From: CALMEH01 sp031409875
GTDB lineage: Bacteria > Acidobacteriota > Blastocatellia > Pyrinomonadales > Pyrinomonadaceae
DNA: 18,832 bases
Assembly: GCA_031409875.1 (NCBI GenBank)
Contig: JANNYB010000157.1
Span: 1 to 18,832 of the forward strand
Direction: 5' to 3'
In this document: piece by piece, positions 7,799 to 14,458 of the stretch
Numbering within the stretch: position 1 is the first letter of the stretch
How the letters are laid out: each line of letters opens with the position of its first letter
Program-made: the position numbers and the translations under genes
Notes under the pieces: model-generated
What the model saw: only the letters and a program-made list of their open reading frames with translations
Database searches by the model: none
Told to the model about the DNA's origin: nothing

Positions 7799-8383
7799 AT
7801 GGATAAAACGCGGCTCGAAGCATTCAGCGACGGCGTAATTGCAATTTTAATTACGATTATGGTATTGGAATTGAAAGTTCCGCACGGCGCGGATTTTGAA
7901 GCCTTGCGTCCGCTTTTTTGGAAGTTTATCGCGTATATTTTGAGTTTTATTTATCTCGGAATTTACTGGAATAATCATCATCATTTGTTGCAAGCCACGA
8001 AAAAAGTCAGTGGCAAAGTTCTTTGGGCGAATTTGCACCTTTTGTTTTGGCTCTCGCTCGTATCGTTTGCCACAGGTTGGATGGGCGAAAATCATTTCGC
8101 GCCGCTTCCGACGATGATTTACGGCGTAATTTTGCTTGCTGCCGCTATTTCTTACACGATTTTGCAAAACCTGATTATCGCCGCGCACGAAGAAAACAAA
8201 CATCTAAAAACCGCCATCGGCAACGATTTGAAAGGCAAAATCTCACTCGTCTGCTACATCACAGCAATCGCGTTCGCCTTCTTCAACCAATGGATTTCCG
8301 GCGCACTCTACGTCATCGTCGCGCTGATTTGGCTGATTCCCGATAGAAGAATCGAATCGAAAATAACTGAAGAAAAATCTTAA
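7799..8383 (+). CDS. TMEM175-like (DUF1211) membrane channel protein
   Basis: A 194-residue protein. The N-terminus carries the family signature RLEAFSDGVIAI (residues 5-16), i.e. the RxxxFSD motif of the bacterial TMEM175 potassium-permeable channel family, followed by ITIMVLELKVP. About six hydrophobic helices follow, including the YWNNHHHLL segment typical of the family. Bacterial members are about 190-210 residues and assemble as tetramers. The stop codon overlaps the stop codon of the oppositely directed cassette gene by three bases (8380-8383). No Shine-Dalgarno sequence is evident. Confidence 0.88.
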   Translation: MDKTRLEAFSDGVIAILITIMVLELKVPHGADFEALRPLFWKFIAYILSFIYLGIYWNNHHHLLQATKKVSGKVLWANLHLLFWLSLVSFATGWMGENHFAPLPTMIYGVILLAAAISYTILQNLIIAAHEENKHLKTAIGNDLKGKISLVCYITAIAFAFFNQWISGALYVIVALIWLIPDRRIESKITEEKS

Positions 8384-8598
8384 GCGGCAATTTTTTCGGG
8401 CTGAAGTTGTCGGGCAATAATTTTTTCGGCTTCGGCTTCGGAGATTTTTTCTAACCAACCATCAAATAATTGACGGTCTAAAACTTCGTCCCAAATCCAT
8501 TCGCCCTTATGAAATCTTTCTTGTAAAAAATCATCTCCAAAACGACCGAGTTTGATGATTTTACCGTTTTTTTCATCTCTTAAAACTACATATTCCAT
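8380..8598 (-). CDS. 72-residue cassette partner, copy 2 (putative antitoxin/immunity protein)
   Basis: Same 72-residue family as at 4888, 9250 and 12065. Shared elements: MEYVVLRDE, KLGRFGDD, KGEWIWDEVLDRQLFDG, an acidic helix and the end EKIAA. It is closest to copy 4 over the middle segment (DEVLDRQLFDG is identical). Its ATG overlaps the toxin-like gene's stop as TAATG, and a Shine-Dalgarno AAGGAG lies in the last codons of that gene, so the two are translationally coupled. The 3' end meets the end of the convergent TMEM175 gene. Antitoxin or immunity function is inferred from size, pairing and conservation. Confidence 0.8.
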   Translation of the reverse strand: MEYVVLRDEKNGKIIKLGRFGDDFLQERFHKGEWIWDEVLDRQLFDGWLEKISEAEAEKIIARQLQPEKIAA

Positions 8599-9194
8599 TA
8601 TCTTACTCCTTCGGGAACGGCAATCTTTTCAGCCGCTTTAACCAAAATGTCGGCAATTTCCCGCTTTCTTTTACGCGAAGTTTCAATGTTTCTCGATTCT
8701 TCGTAAAAACGGTGCGTTTCCGTCTTAAAATCAAAACTTTCCGCCGTATGAAATTGTAACTCAAATTTCTGATTTCGTGAAGAAATTATCGTAATATTGA
8801 TGCCGCGATAACCTCTGTCAAATTTGGTTTGGATATTTTTCCAAGCGTTCCAAATTTTGTTTTCGGGAATTTCGTAACCTTTATCTTGCAATTTTTCGAG
8901 CGTTTTCCGGAAACTTTTCATATAAATTTCAAACGGCAGAATAAATGTATAACGCAAAGCATCGTTGAATTTTTCAACTATTTGAGCAATTTCCGCAGAA
9001 TCAGTTTGAGTCATACCAACCAATTTACGAATCAAAGAAATCTCACTCTTGAATTTATTCTCCAACCCAACCATTTCAGCCGAAACTTCAAGCGCGATTT
9101 TTTCTAAATCATTCGTAATTTGCGGTTCGCTTTCCCGTGCTTCGTCAAGCAATTTTTGCGCTAAAATTTGCGCCGTGCGGTAAGATTTAATCAC
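8598..9194 (-). CDS. RelA/SpoT-like (toxSAS-like) putative toxin, cassette copy 2, intact
   Basis: 198 residues. An N-terminal helical part is followed by motifs in the order of the RelA/SpoT nucleotide pyrophosphokinase fold: KFKSEISLIRKL (residues 47-58; cf. the RxK..S...K ATP-binding motif), NDALRYTF (77-84; cf. DxxGxR), GYRGINI (128-134; cf. GYRSxH, Tyr stacking on acceptor) and FELQFHT (144-150; cf. EIQIRT with metal-binding Glu145). A KTETHRFYEESR helix and a basic C-terminus end it. toxSAS enzymes modify tRNA ends or make toxic alarmones; which applies, or whether it is active, cannot be read here. Start is GTG 9194 without Shine-Dalgarno; TATAAT sits 6 bp upstream (9206-9201), so the mRNA may be leaderless. 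What else it could be: another ART-like or unknown fold. Confidence 0.72.
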   Translation of the reverse strand: MIKSYRTAQILAQKLLDEARESEPQITNDLEKIALEVSAEMVGLENKFKSEISLIRKLVGMTQTDSAEIAQIVEKFNDALRYTFILPFEIYMKSFRKTLEKLQDKGYEIPENKIWNAWKNIQTKFDRGYRGINITIISSRNQKFELQFHTAESFDFKTETHRFYEESRNIETSRKRKREIADILVKAAEKIAVPEGVR

Positions 9195-9208
9195 GCAGAA
9201 ATTATAGA

Positions 9209-9240
9209 CAAAAAAAATGAGAACGGAAAACCATTCTCAT
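9209..9240 (-). terminator. Terminator between cassette copies 3 and 2
   Basis: On the minus strand the stem 9240-9231 pairs with 9226-9217 (ATGAGAATGG with CCGTTCTCAT, one mismatch) around a 4-nt loop. It is followed by a run of eight T. It ends transcription from the copy 3 partner gene just before the copy 2 start. Confidence 0.75.
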
Positions 9241-9249
9241 CTGATTTTT

Positions 9250-9468
9250 TTAAGCGGCGATTTTCTCGCGCTGTTTATGCAAAGCGATGATTTTTTCGGC
9301 TTCGGCTTCGGAAATGTCTTCGAGCAAGCCATCAAACATTTCGCTGTATAAAATGCGGTCTCTAATCCATTCTCCGTTATGAAATCGTTCGGTAATTCCC
9401 GTTTCTCTGAAACGTCCGAGTTTTTCAATCTCGCCTGTTTCTTCATCTCGTAAAATCACATACTCCAT
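9250..9468 (-). CDS. 72-residue cassette partner, copy 3 (orphaned putative antitoxin)
   Basis: A fully open 72-residue member of the cassette partner family: MEYVILRDEETGEIEKLGRF, then NGEWIRDRILYSEMFDGLLE, then an EAEAEKIIA helix and an EKIAA end. The ATG lies 2 bp beyond the stop of the broken toxin remnant and uses an AAGGAGT Shine-Dalgarno sequence in the remnant's last codons. It has therefore lost its intact partner and perhaps its original promoter, yet carries no disabling change. It has its own terminator downstream. It might still neutralise the products of copies 2 and 4; this is inference. Confidence 0.75.
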   Translation of the reverse strand: MEYVILRDEETGEIEKLGRFRETGITERFHNGEWIRDRILYSEMFDGLLEDISEAEAEKIIALHKQREKIAA

Positions 9469-9470
9469 AA

Positions 9471-9685
9471 TTAAACTCCTTCGGGTCTTTTGATGTTACT
9501 CGCCATCTCTTTCAAAATATTTATCAACTCAGTTTCTCTTTTGCTTGAAGTTTTTCTATCTCTCAAATCTTCATAAAGATAATGAGTTTGAGTTTTCAAA
9601 ACAAAACTTTCCCTCGTATGAAATTGTAACTCAAATCTTTGTTTTGAGAAGAAATTATTGTTTGTGCCAATCTGTCAACTTGACT
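9471..9685 (-). pseudogene. Truncated and frameshifted RelA/SpoT-like toxin remnant, cassette copy 3
   Basis: Only the C-terminal third of the copy 2/4 type protein remains. Reading minus from ~9653, RFELQFHTRESFVLKTQTH, YLYEDLR, KRETE and the end RPEGV (stop 9473-9471) match the paralogues. Just upstream the match TIISSQN is in another frame; against copy 1 a single base is missing in the run near 9640. Further upstream, fragments corresponding to TTGACAGA and GGCA can still be aligned up to about 9685 with small deletions, then similarity ends where the promoter of the HTH-GTPase gene begins. The N-terminal two thirds of the protein are gone. Confidence 0.75.
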
Positions 9686-9714
9686 ATATGAGTAAAAGCT
9701 GTAAGCTAGATTGT

Positions 9715-9762
9715 GCATATATGCGTTGATAGTTTTACTACATATTGCATATATGCCATAAT
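9715..9762 (+). promoter_or_regulatory. Promoter of the HTH-GTPase gene with twin palindromic operators
   Basis: The 10-bp perfect palindrome GCATATATGC occurs at 9715-9724 and again at 9747-9756, 32 bp apart (about three helical turns). A likely -35 TTTACT is at 9734-9739 and a -10 CATAAT at 9757-9762 with 17-bp spacing, so the second palindrome fills the spacer and the first lies just upstream of the -35. This layout fits repression by a dimeric HTH protein, most simply the N-terminal XRE domain of the gene downstream. Binding is inferred. Confidence 0.6.
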
Positions 9763-9784
9763 AACGAAGCATTAGGAGAGATAT

Positions 9785-11920
9785 ATGATAAAGCACGAAG
9801 ACTTAAATTTTGGGACTATAATTTCTGAAATTAGAAAAAGCGCGAACTTAAAACAATCTGATTTGGCAAAAAAATTAACATTTGATACGAGTAGAATTTC
9901 TCGCATCGAAACTGGCGAAATTTCTATTTCTTTTCAAGAGAAATCAGCATTATTAAAAGCAATAAATACTGATAATGCAAGTAATTATCTTAGCTATTTA
10001 GAGCAATCGTGGAAAGAGTTAGATAAACCTCCCTTTGTGCATCCACAAAGAGAAATTCTTTACCAATCAGAACTCAAACTTCAAGAATTAAAAAAACTTT
10101 TAGAAGAAGAAAATTTATCTAATTATTTAGTGGGTGAAGCTAAAATGCACCAACAATCATTGTTAGATAATGTGCAGTTTATTCAATCGACACGACATTC
10201 AGTAGCTTATATCGGCGACATTGGAGTCGGCAAAACAACTGCGGTTTGCGCTCAAACAGGATTAATTATTAAAGATGATAAATTGGAGAAAATAGAAACA
10301 GTTCTTGAAGTCGGCGCGGGTGGCACAACAGTATGCGAAGTTAGAATTAGACATGGATTACAATATTCAATCTTTGTCGAACCCGTTAGCGATACTGAAG
10401 TTTATAAATTTTCTGGAGAATTATGTGCGGGTATATTTGAAGGAGAAAACAGTCAAAAAGAAAATACTGATATTGAAGCTACGAAAGGAGTTTCAAGAGA
10501 AATAGACCGAGCCTTACGCAATATGTCTGGCTTAACACGCCGCTATGAAAAAAATGAAGAAGGAAAACGAAAAACTATTGATCCACTAAAAGAATTAGCA
10601 AAAAATCAAGATAGCACTGAAGCCTTAGCATCTGAATTTATTTCACGTCTATTCTTATGGAAAAGGATGCAACGAGAAATATCCTATGATAAGTCAACGG
10701 GTCTTTCTGAGGTTGAATGGCTACGAAAAATATTTAAAGAAATTAACAACGGAAAACATGAAAAATTTTCTTTGCCAAAAAGAATAGACATAATAATTCC
10801 ATCCAAACCTATAGAAATATCTAATTATGAAATTGAGATAATTGATACCAAAGGTATTGACCAAACTGCGATTCGACCAGATACACAGTCTTGTATTGAC
10901 GAACAAGGAACACTTATAGTTTTATGTTCTAAATTTAATGATGCACCAGGAACTTCAGTTCAAACTCTGCTTGAGCATTTGAAAAAAACAGAGCAAATAA
11001 ACGTATTGAATGAGAGAACCGCTATTTTAGTTCTTCCTTATGAGAAAGAAGCACTTGCTGTAAAAGATGATAGCGGTGATTCGGTTCAGGATGTAAAAGA
11101 AGGCTATGAAGTAAAAGAAGAACAGATAGAAATGTTATTGGGTAAAATTGGGCTAGACAAAATACCTACCCACTTTTTTGATTCATTTAACGATAAACCA
11201 ATTAAATTAAATGAATTTATTGAAGAACAAATAAATAATTTAAGAAATGAAAGAATAAAACGTATTCAATCTATTAGTGATGCGGTTGATTATCTTATAT
11301 CAAACAAAGAGCAAGAAAGCGTTCGATTATCTCAAGAAGAGGTAGCTAAAAAGATTAGAATTTTTCTTGAACAGAGTCCTAAACTGACCGAATATAATCG
11401 AAACATAACAATTTATTTATTTGCATGGATGAACAGCACACATCCAAGAACACTTTGGGCATCTATGAGAAGAAACGGACATTGGGGAAATTTTAATGTT
11501 TATTTCAATCTTGGAAACGGAACTCGCCAAGAAGTTTCTAAAGATTCCTCTAAGATTTTTTTAGAATTGGATGGAATTCTTAAGAACCTGCTTGGTGATG
11601 AAGGACTTGATCCTTCGCATCAATTTCTGGAGGAATTAAGGTTAAACTGGAAAACGTGGAACTCAAATTTTCTTAATCGAGTTCAAATAATTGGCAATCA
11701 AATGTTTATGCCCTTTTTGGATAAAAGTTCTCTTTGGAATGAGTGTGCCAATCTTTATGGCTGGGGTTCCGGTTTTCGTGATGATGTAGCAAAAAAATTA
11801 AGAGGATGGTTTCATGATGACGAACAAAAACCTTTATTTGGAATTCTAAATGAACGAATTCAGACTGCATGGAAAGAAGAAGTTTTAAATCAATTAGAAA
11901 ATTTAATTAACAAAGATTAA
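9785..11920 (+). CDS. XRE-HTH fused to a dynamin-like GTPase
   Basis: 711 residues. Residues 8-60 form an XRE/Cro-type HTH (IISEIRKSANLKQSDLAKKL, then SRISRIETGEISIS). A predicted coiled linker follows (88-112). Then comes a P-loop, GDIGVGKTT (144-152), a GTT candidate switch Thr pair at 180-182, and a G3-like IIDTKGID (352-359) preceded by a hydrophobic strand. A clear NKxD/TKxD G4 motif is not seen. The remaining ~330 residues are helical, ending in a Trp- and Gly-rich segment (NLYGWGSGFRDDV). This fits a large, dynamin-related GTPase coupled to a DNA-binding domain. Start ATG 9785 has AGGAGAG at 9774-9780. The gene is clearly more AT-rich than its neighbours (many ATA, AGA, TTA codons) and sits inside the broken cassette array, so it was probably acquired horizontally. 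A defence role is plausible but not shown. Confidence 0.75.
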   Translation: MIKHEDLNFGTIISEIRKSANLKQSDLAKKLTFDTSRISRIETGEISISFQEKSALLKAINTDNASNYLSYLEQSWKELDKPPFVHPQREILYQSELKLQELKKLLEEENLSNYLVGEAKMHQQSLLDNVQFIQSTRHSVAYIGDIGVGKTTAVCAQTGLIIKDDKLEKIETVLEVGAGGTTVCEVRIRHGLQYSIFVEPVSDTEVYKFSGELCAGIFEGENSQKENTDIEATKGVSREIDRALRNMSGLTRRYEKNEEGKRKTIDPLKELAKNQDSTEALASEFISRLFLWKRMQREISYDKSTGLSEVEWLRKIFKEINNGKHEKFSLPKRIDIIIPSKPIEISNYEIEIIDTKGIDQTAIRPDTQSCIDEQGTLIVLCSKFNDAPGTSVQTLLEHLKKTEQINVLNERTAILVLPYEKEALAVKDDSGDSVQDVKEGYEVKEEQIEMLLGKIGLDKIPTHFFDSFNDKPIKLNEFIEEQINNLRNERIKRIQSISDAVDYLISNKEQESVRLSQEEVAKKIRIFLEQSPKLTEYNRNITIYLFAWMNSTHPRTLWASMRRNGHWGNFNVYFNLGNGTRQEVSKDSSKIFLELDGILKNLLGDEGLDPSHQFLEELRLNWKTWNSNFLNRVQIIGNQMFMPFLDKSSLWNECANLYGWGSGFRDDVAKKLRGWFHDDEQKPLFGILNERIQTAWKEEVLNQLENLINKD

Positions 11921-11940
11921 AACAATCTTTCTGTTGGAAA

Positions 11941-11984
11941 AATAAAGTGGACAATTTAAGTAAACTGTCCACTTTATTTTTTTT
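11941..11984 (+). terminator. Terminator after the HTH-GTPase gene
   Basis: A perfect 13-bp stem pairs AATAAAGTGGACA (11941-11953) with TGTCCACTTTATT (11966-11978), with eight T at 11977-11984. A-rich sequence on the left makes it usable from the minus strand too. Its AAAGTGG(A/T)CA arm resembles the lpd terminator at 12889-12926, consistent with both being lpd 3' flanks. Confidence 0.85.
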
Positions 11985-12054
11985 ACATATGAATCGTCAA
12001 ATCGTGAACGCCTTCGGCGGCTTCCATCATTGAGTCGGAAACCATTCGATGCGA
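11983..12054 (-). pseudogene. Displaced second copy of the lpd 3' end
   Basis: Bases 11983-12042 match 12938-12997, the last 20 codons and stop of lpd, with only two mismatches in 60. The same reading frame is kept and ends VSDSMMEAAEGVHDLTIHM then stop, against VSESMMEAAEGVHDLTIHL in lpd. Similarity fades beyond about 12054. It is in the same orientation as lpd, so the two copies are direct repeats 955 bp apart with cassette copy 4 between them. Confidence 0.85.
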
Positions 12055-12064
12055 GTTGCGGAAA

Positions 12065-12283
12065 TTAAGCGGCAATTTTTTCGCGGCTGTGTTGTTGAGC
12101 AATTATTTCTTTAGCTTTGGCTTCGGGAATTTCTTCTAATAACCCGTCAAACAGTTGGCGGTCTAAAACCTCGTCCCAAAGCCATTCGCCATTGCGGAAA
12201 CTTTCTTGCAAAAGATCGTCTCCGAAGCGACCTAGTTTAATTATTTCGCCTGTCTTTTCGTTTCGTAAAATAAAGTAGTCCAT
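12065..12283 (-). CDS. 72-residue cassette partner, copy 4 (putative antitoxin/immunity protein)
   Basis: A member of the 72-residue family: MDYFILRNEKTGEIIKLGRF, GDDLLQESF, NGEWLWDEVLDRQLFDG, and end REKIAA. Its ATG overlaps the stop of the toxin-like gene as TAATG, with GGAGT in the preceding codons, so expression is coupled to the toxin-like gene. The gene ends only about 11 bp from the displaced lpd fragment. The conserved Trp residues in NGEW and W-D-E and the FDGLLE segment are shared with copies 2 and 3. Role inferred from pairing. Confidence 0.8.
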   Translation of the reverse strand: MDYFILRNEKTGEIIKLGRFGDDLLQESFRNGEWLWDEVLDRQLFDGLLEEIPEAKAKEIIAQQHSREKIAA

Positions 12284-12885
12284 TATTTAACTCCATCCGG
12301 AATTTGTATTTTTTCCGCTTCTTTTATACTCATTTGCTTAATCTCTCTTCTTCTTTCGATTGAAGTTTCTTTTTTTCTCGATTCTTTGTATAAATTGTGC
12401 ATTTCAGTCTTCAACTCATAACTTTTATCTGTGTGAAATTGTAACTCAAAAATTTGCTTTTGAGAAGAAATTACAGAAATATTGATCCCGCGATAGCCTT
12501 TATCAAATTTTTCGCCGATGTTTTTCCAAGCATTCCAAATTCGATTTTCGGGAACATAATAGCCGTTTTGCCAAAGAATTTCGATTGTCTGTTCAAAAAA
12601 ATCAAAATAATTTTCAACCGATAAAATGAATGTGTAGCGCAAAGCATCATTGATTGTTTCGCTTGCCTCGACAATTGTTTGCAAGTTAAGATGTGCCGTC
12701 GTCATTAACTTGTGCGTTAAAGATTCTATCGTCTTGAATTTGTTTTCTAGACCGACTATTTTTGCGGAAACTTTCAATGCGATGTTTTGTAAATCAGCAG
12801 TAATATTCGGCTCATTTGCTTTAGCTTGATTGAGTAAGTCTTCGGCAATTTGCCGTGCTTTATTTAGAGTTTTGAGATTTTTCAT
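12283..12885 (-). CDS. RelA/SpoT-like (toxSAS-like) putative toxin, cassette copy 4, intact
   Basis: 200 residues, intact paralogue of the copy 2 protein. Motifs in order: KFKTIESLTHKL (about residues 47-58), NDALRYTF (~78-85), NAWKNIGEKFDKGYRGINI (~117-135) and FELQFHT (~145-151), then KTEMHNLYKESR and a basic tail. Compared with copy 2, the Arg in the SLIRKL position is His here (SLTHKL), so the putative nucleotide-binding segment is less canonical. ATG 12885 lies only 4 bp after the T-run of the lpd terminator, with no Shine-Dalgarno sequence. A promoter would have to lie within the terminator region or read through from lpd. Function as a toxin is inferred. Confidence 0.72.
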   Translation of the reverse strand: MKNLKTLNKARQIAEDLLNQAKANEPNITADLQNIALKVSAKIVGLENKFKTIESLTHKLMTTAHLNLQTIVEASETINDALRYTFILSVENYFDFFEQTIEILWQNGYYVPENRIWNAWKNIGEKFDKGYRGINISVISSQKQIFELQFHTDKSYELKTEMHNLYKESRKKETSIERRREIKQMSIKEAEKIQIPDGVK

Positions 12886-12888
12886 TTT

Positions 12889-12927
12889 AAAAAGTGGTCA
12901 ATCGGACATAAATCCAACTGACCACTC
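12889..12927 (-). terminator. Terminator of lpd
   Basis: On the minus strand AGTGGTCA (12926-12919) pairs with TGACCACT (12900-12893), with a GGA/TCC inner pairing in the loop and a T run at 12893-12889. It lies 12 bp past the lpd stop and abuts the start of cassette copy 4. Confidence 0.75.
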
Positions 12928-12937
12928 ACAAATCAAA

Positions 12938-14347
12938 TTACAAATGAATCGTCAAATCGTGAACGCCTTCGGCGGCTTCCATCATTGATTCGGAAACTGT
13001 CGGGTGAGCGTGGATTGTGTTGGCGATTGATTCGGCGGTGGCTTCGTGCGACATGGCGACGCAGGCTTCGGCGAGCAGTTCGGTGGCGTGTGGTCCGATG
13101 AGGTGAACGCCGAGAACTTCGTCGTATTTTTTGTCGCTGACGATTTTGATAAAGCCGTCGGTTTCGCCTAAGATTCGCGCTTTACCGCTTGCCGAGAACG
13201 GGAATTTTCCGACTTTTACGTCGTAGCCTTGTTCTTTGGCTTTGGCTTCGGTCAAGCCGACGCTGGCGACTTCGGGATCGCAATAGGTGCAGTTTGGAAC
13301 TAATCTTTGGTTAATCGGTTCGACTTTTCTGCCGGCGATTCGTTCGACAACTAAACAGCCTTCTTTTGACGCGAGATGCGCGAGCCAAGCGGTGTCAATT
13401 ACGTCGCCGATGGCGAAAACATTCGGTTCGTCGGTTTCGCAATATTCGTTGACTTTGATTGTGCCGCGTGGATTGACGACGACTTTTGTGTTTTCTAAGC
13501 CGAGTTTTTCGATGAACGGCATTCGTCCAATCGCCACGAGAAGCATTTCGGCTTCGAGCGAAACGTCTTTGCCTTTTGCGTCTTTGCCCGAAACTTTAAC
13601 GGACTTTTTCGTCTTTTCGAGCTTATCCATTTTCACGCCGGTCAAACATTTGATGCCACGTTTTTTAAACGAGCGTTCGAGTTCTTTGGAAACTTCCGCG
13701 TCTTCGAGTGGCACAATTCTGTCCATCAATTCGACAACCGTCGTATCGCAACCGAAACGCGAATAAACGCTTGCAAATTCAACGCCGACTGCGCCCGAAC
13801 CTAAAACAATCATTGATTTCGGAACAGAATTTAATTCAAGAATTTGATCTGAATTGACAACTAATTTACCATCAACTTCAAAACCCGGAATCGGACGCAC
13901 GACTGAACCTGTCGCAATAATAATATTTTTTGCATCAATCGTTTCCTTTTTACCGTCGTCATACGCGACTTCGACTTTGCCTTTGCCCGCAATTTTGCCG
14001 AAACCGTTAAAAACCGTAACTTTATTTTTCTTCATCAAATACGAAACGCCCGCCGAATTTTTCGACACAACGCCGGATTTGTATTCTTGAACTTTTTCAA
14101 AATCGTAGCTTAAACCTTCGATTTTCAAACCGAAATTTTCAAAATGCTGTGCTTTCTCGTAAAGATGCGCCGCATTTAACAAAGCCTTTGTCGGAATACA
14201 ACCGCGAAGTCCGCACGTTCCGCCGAGCCGTGCGTCTTTTTCTTTTTCGATAATCGCAACCTTTAAACCGACTTGCGAACCGCGAATTGCGGCAACATAA
14301 CCGCCGGGACCTGAACCGATAATTACTACGTCAAATTGTTCTGCCAT
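12938..14347 (-). CDS. lpd: Dihydrolipoyl dehydrogenase (E3)
   Basis: 469 residues, the flavoprotein E3 that reoxidises dihydrolipoamide with NAD+ in 2-oxoacid dehydrogenase and glycine cleavage complexes. FAD-binding GSGPGG is at residues 11-16. The redox disulfide motif GGTCGLRGCIPTKALL has C45 and C50, a variant of the usual CLNVGC. The NAD-binding GSGAVGVEFA follows, and a second FAD motif ends AIGDV. The catalytic His-Glu pair lies in HPTVSE (H448, E453). Length is typical. ATG 14347 has GAGG 7 bp upstream. The gene stands alone, without E1/E2 genes beside it. The 3' end is the site of the cassette copy 4 boundary. Confidence 0.96.
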   Translation of the reverse strand: MAEQFDVVIIGSGPGGYVAAIRGSQVGLKVAIIEKEKDARLGGTCGLRGCIPTKALLNAAHLYEKAQHFENFGLKIEGLSYDFEKVQEYKSGVVSKNSAGVSYLMKKNKVTVFNGFGKIAGKGKVEVAYDDGKKETIDAKNIIIATGSVVRPIPGFEVDGKLVVNSDQILELNSVPKSMIVLGSGAVGVEFASVYSRFGCDTTVVELMDRIVPLEDAEVSKELERSFKKRGIKCLTGVKMDKLEKTKKSVKVSGKDAKGKDVSLEAEMLLVAIGRMPFIEKLGLENTKVVVNPRGTIKVNEYCETDEPNVFAIGDVIDTAWLAHLASKEGCLVVERIAGRKVEPINQRLVPNCTYCDPEVASVGLTEAKAKEQGYDVKVGKFPFSASGKARILGETDGFIKIVSDKKYDEVLGVHLIGPHATELLAEACVAMSHEATAESIANTIHAHPTVSESMMEAAEGVHDLTIHL

Positions 14348-14388
14348 TTAATCCTCTTTTTCCAAAAATTTATAAAAACAATAAGACT

Positions 14389-14418
14389 ATTATAAAAGTT
14401 TATGCGACGGCAAGCCAA
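14389..14418 (-). promoter_or_regulatory. Promoter of lpd
   Basis: On the minus strand TTGGCT (14418-14413) and a perfect TATAAT (14394-14389) are 18 bp apart. The leader would be about 35 nt. Confidence 0.55.
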
Positions 14419-14458
14419 TTCGAGAATGTTTATGTCGGGATATTTTAATTTTACAATT

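Noticed and set aside
9596..9796. A 66-codon minus-strand open frame covering the HTH-GTPase promoter
   Set aside because: Its end (TIISSQN) is the frameshifted part of the copy 3 toxin remnant and the rest is reverse-read promoter DNA, so it is not a gene.
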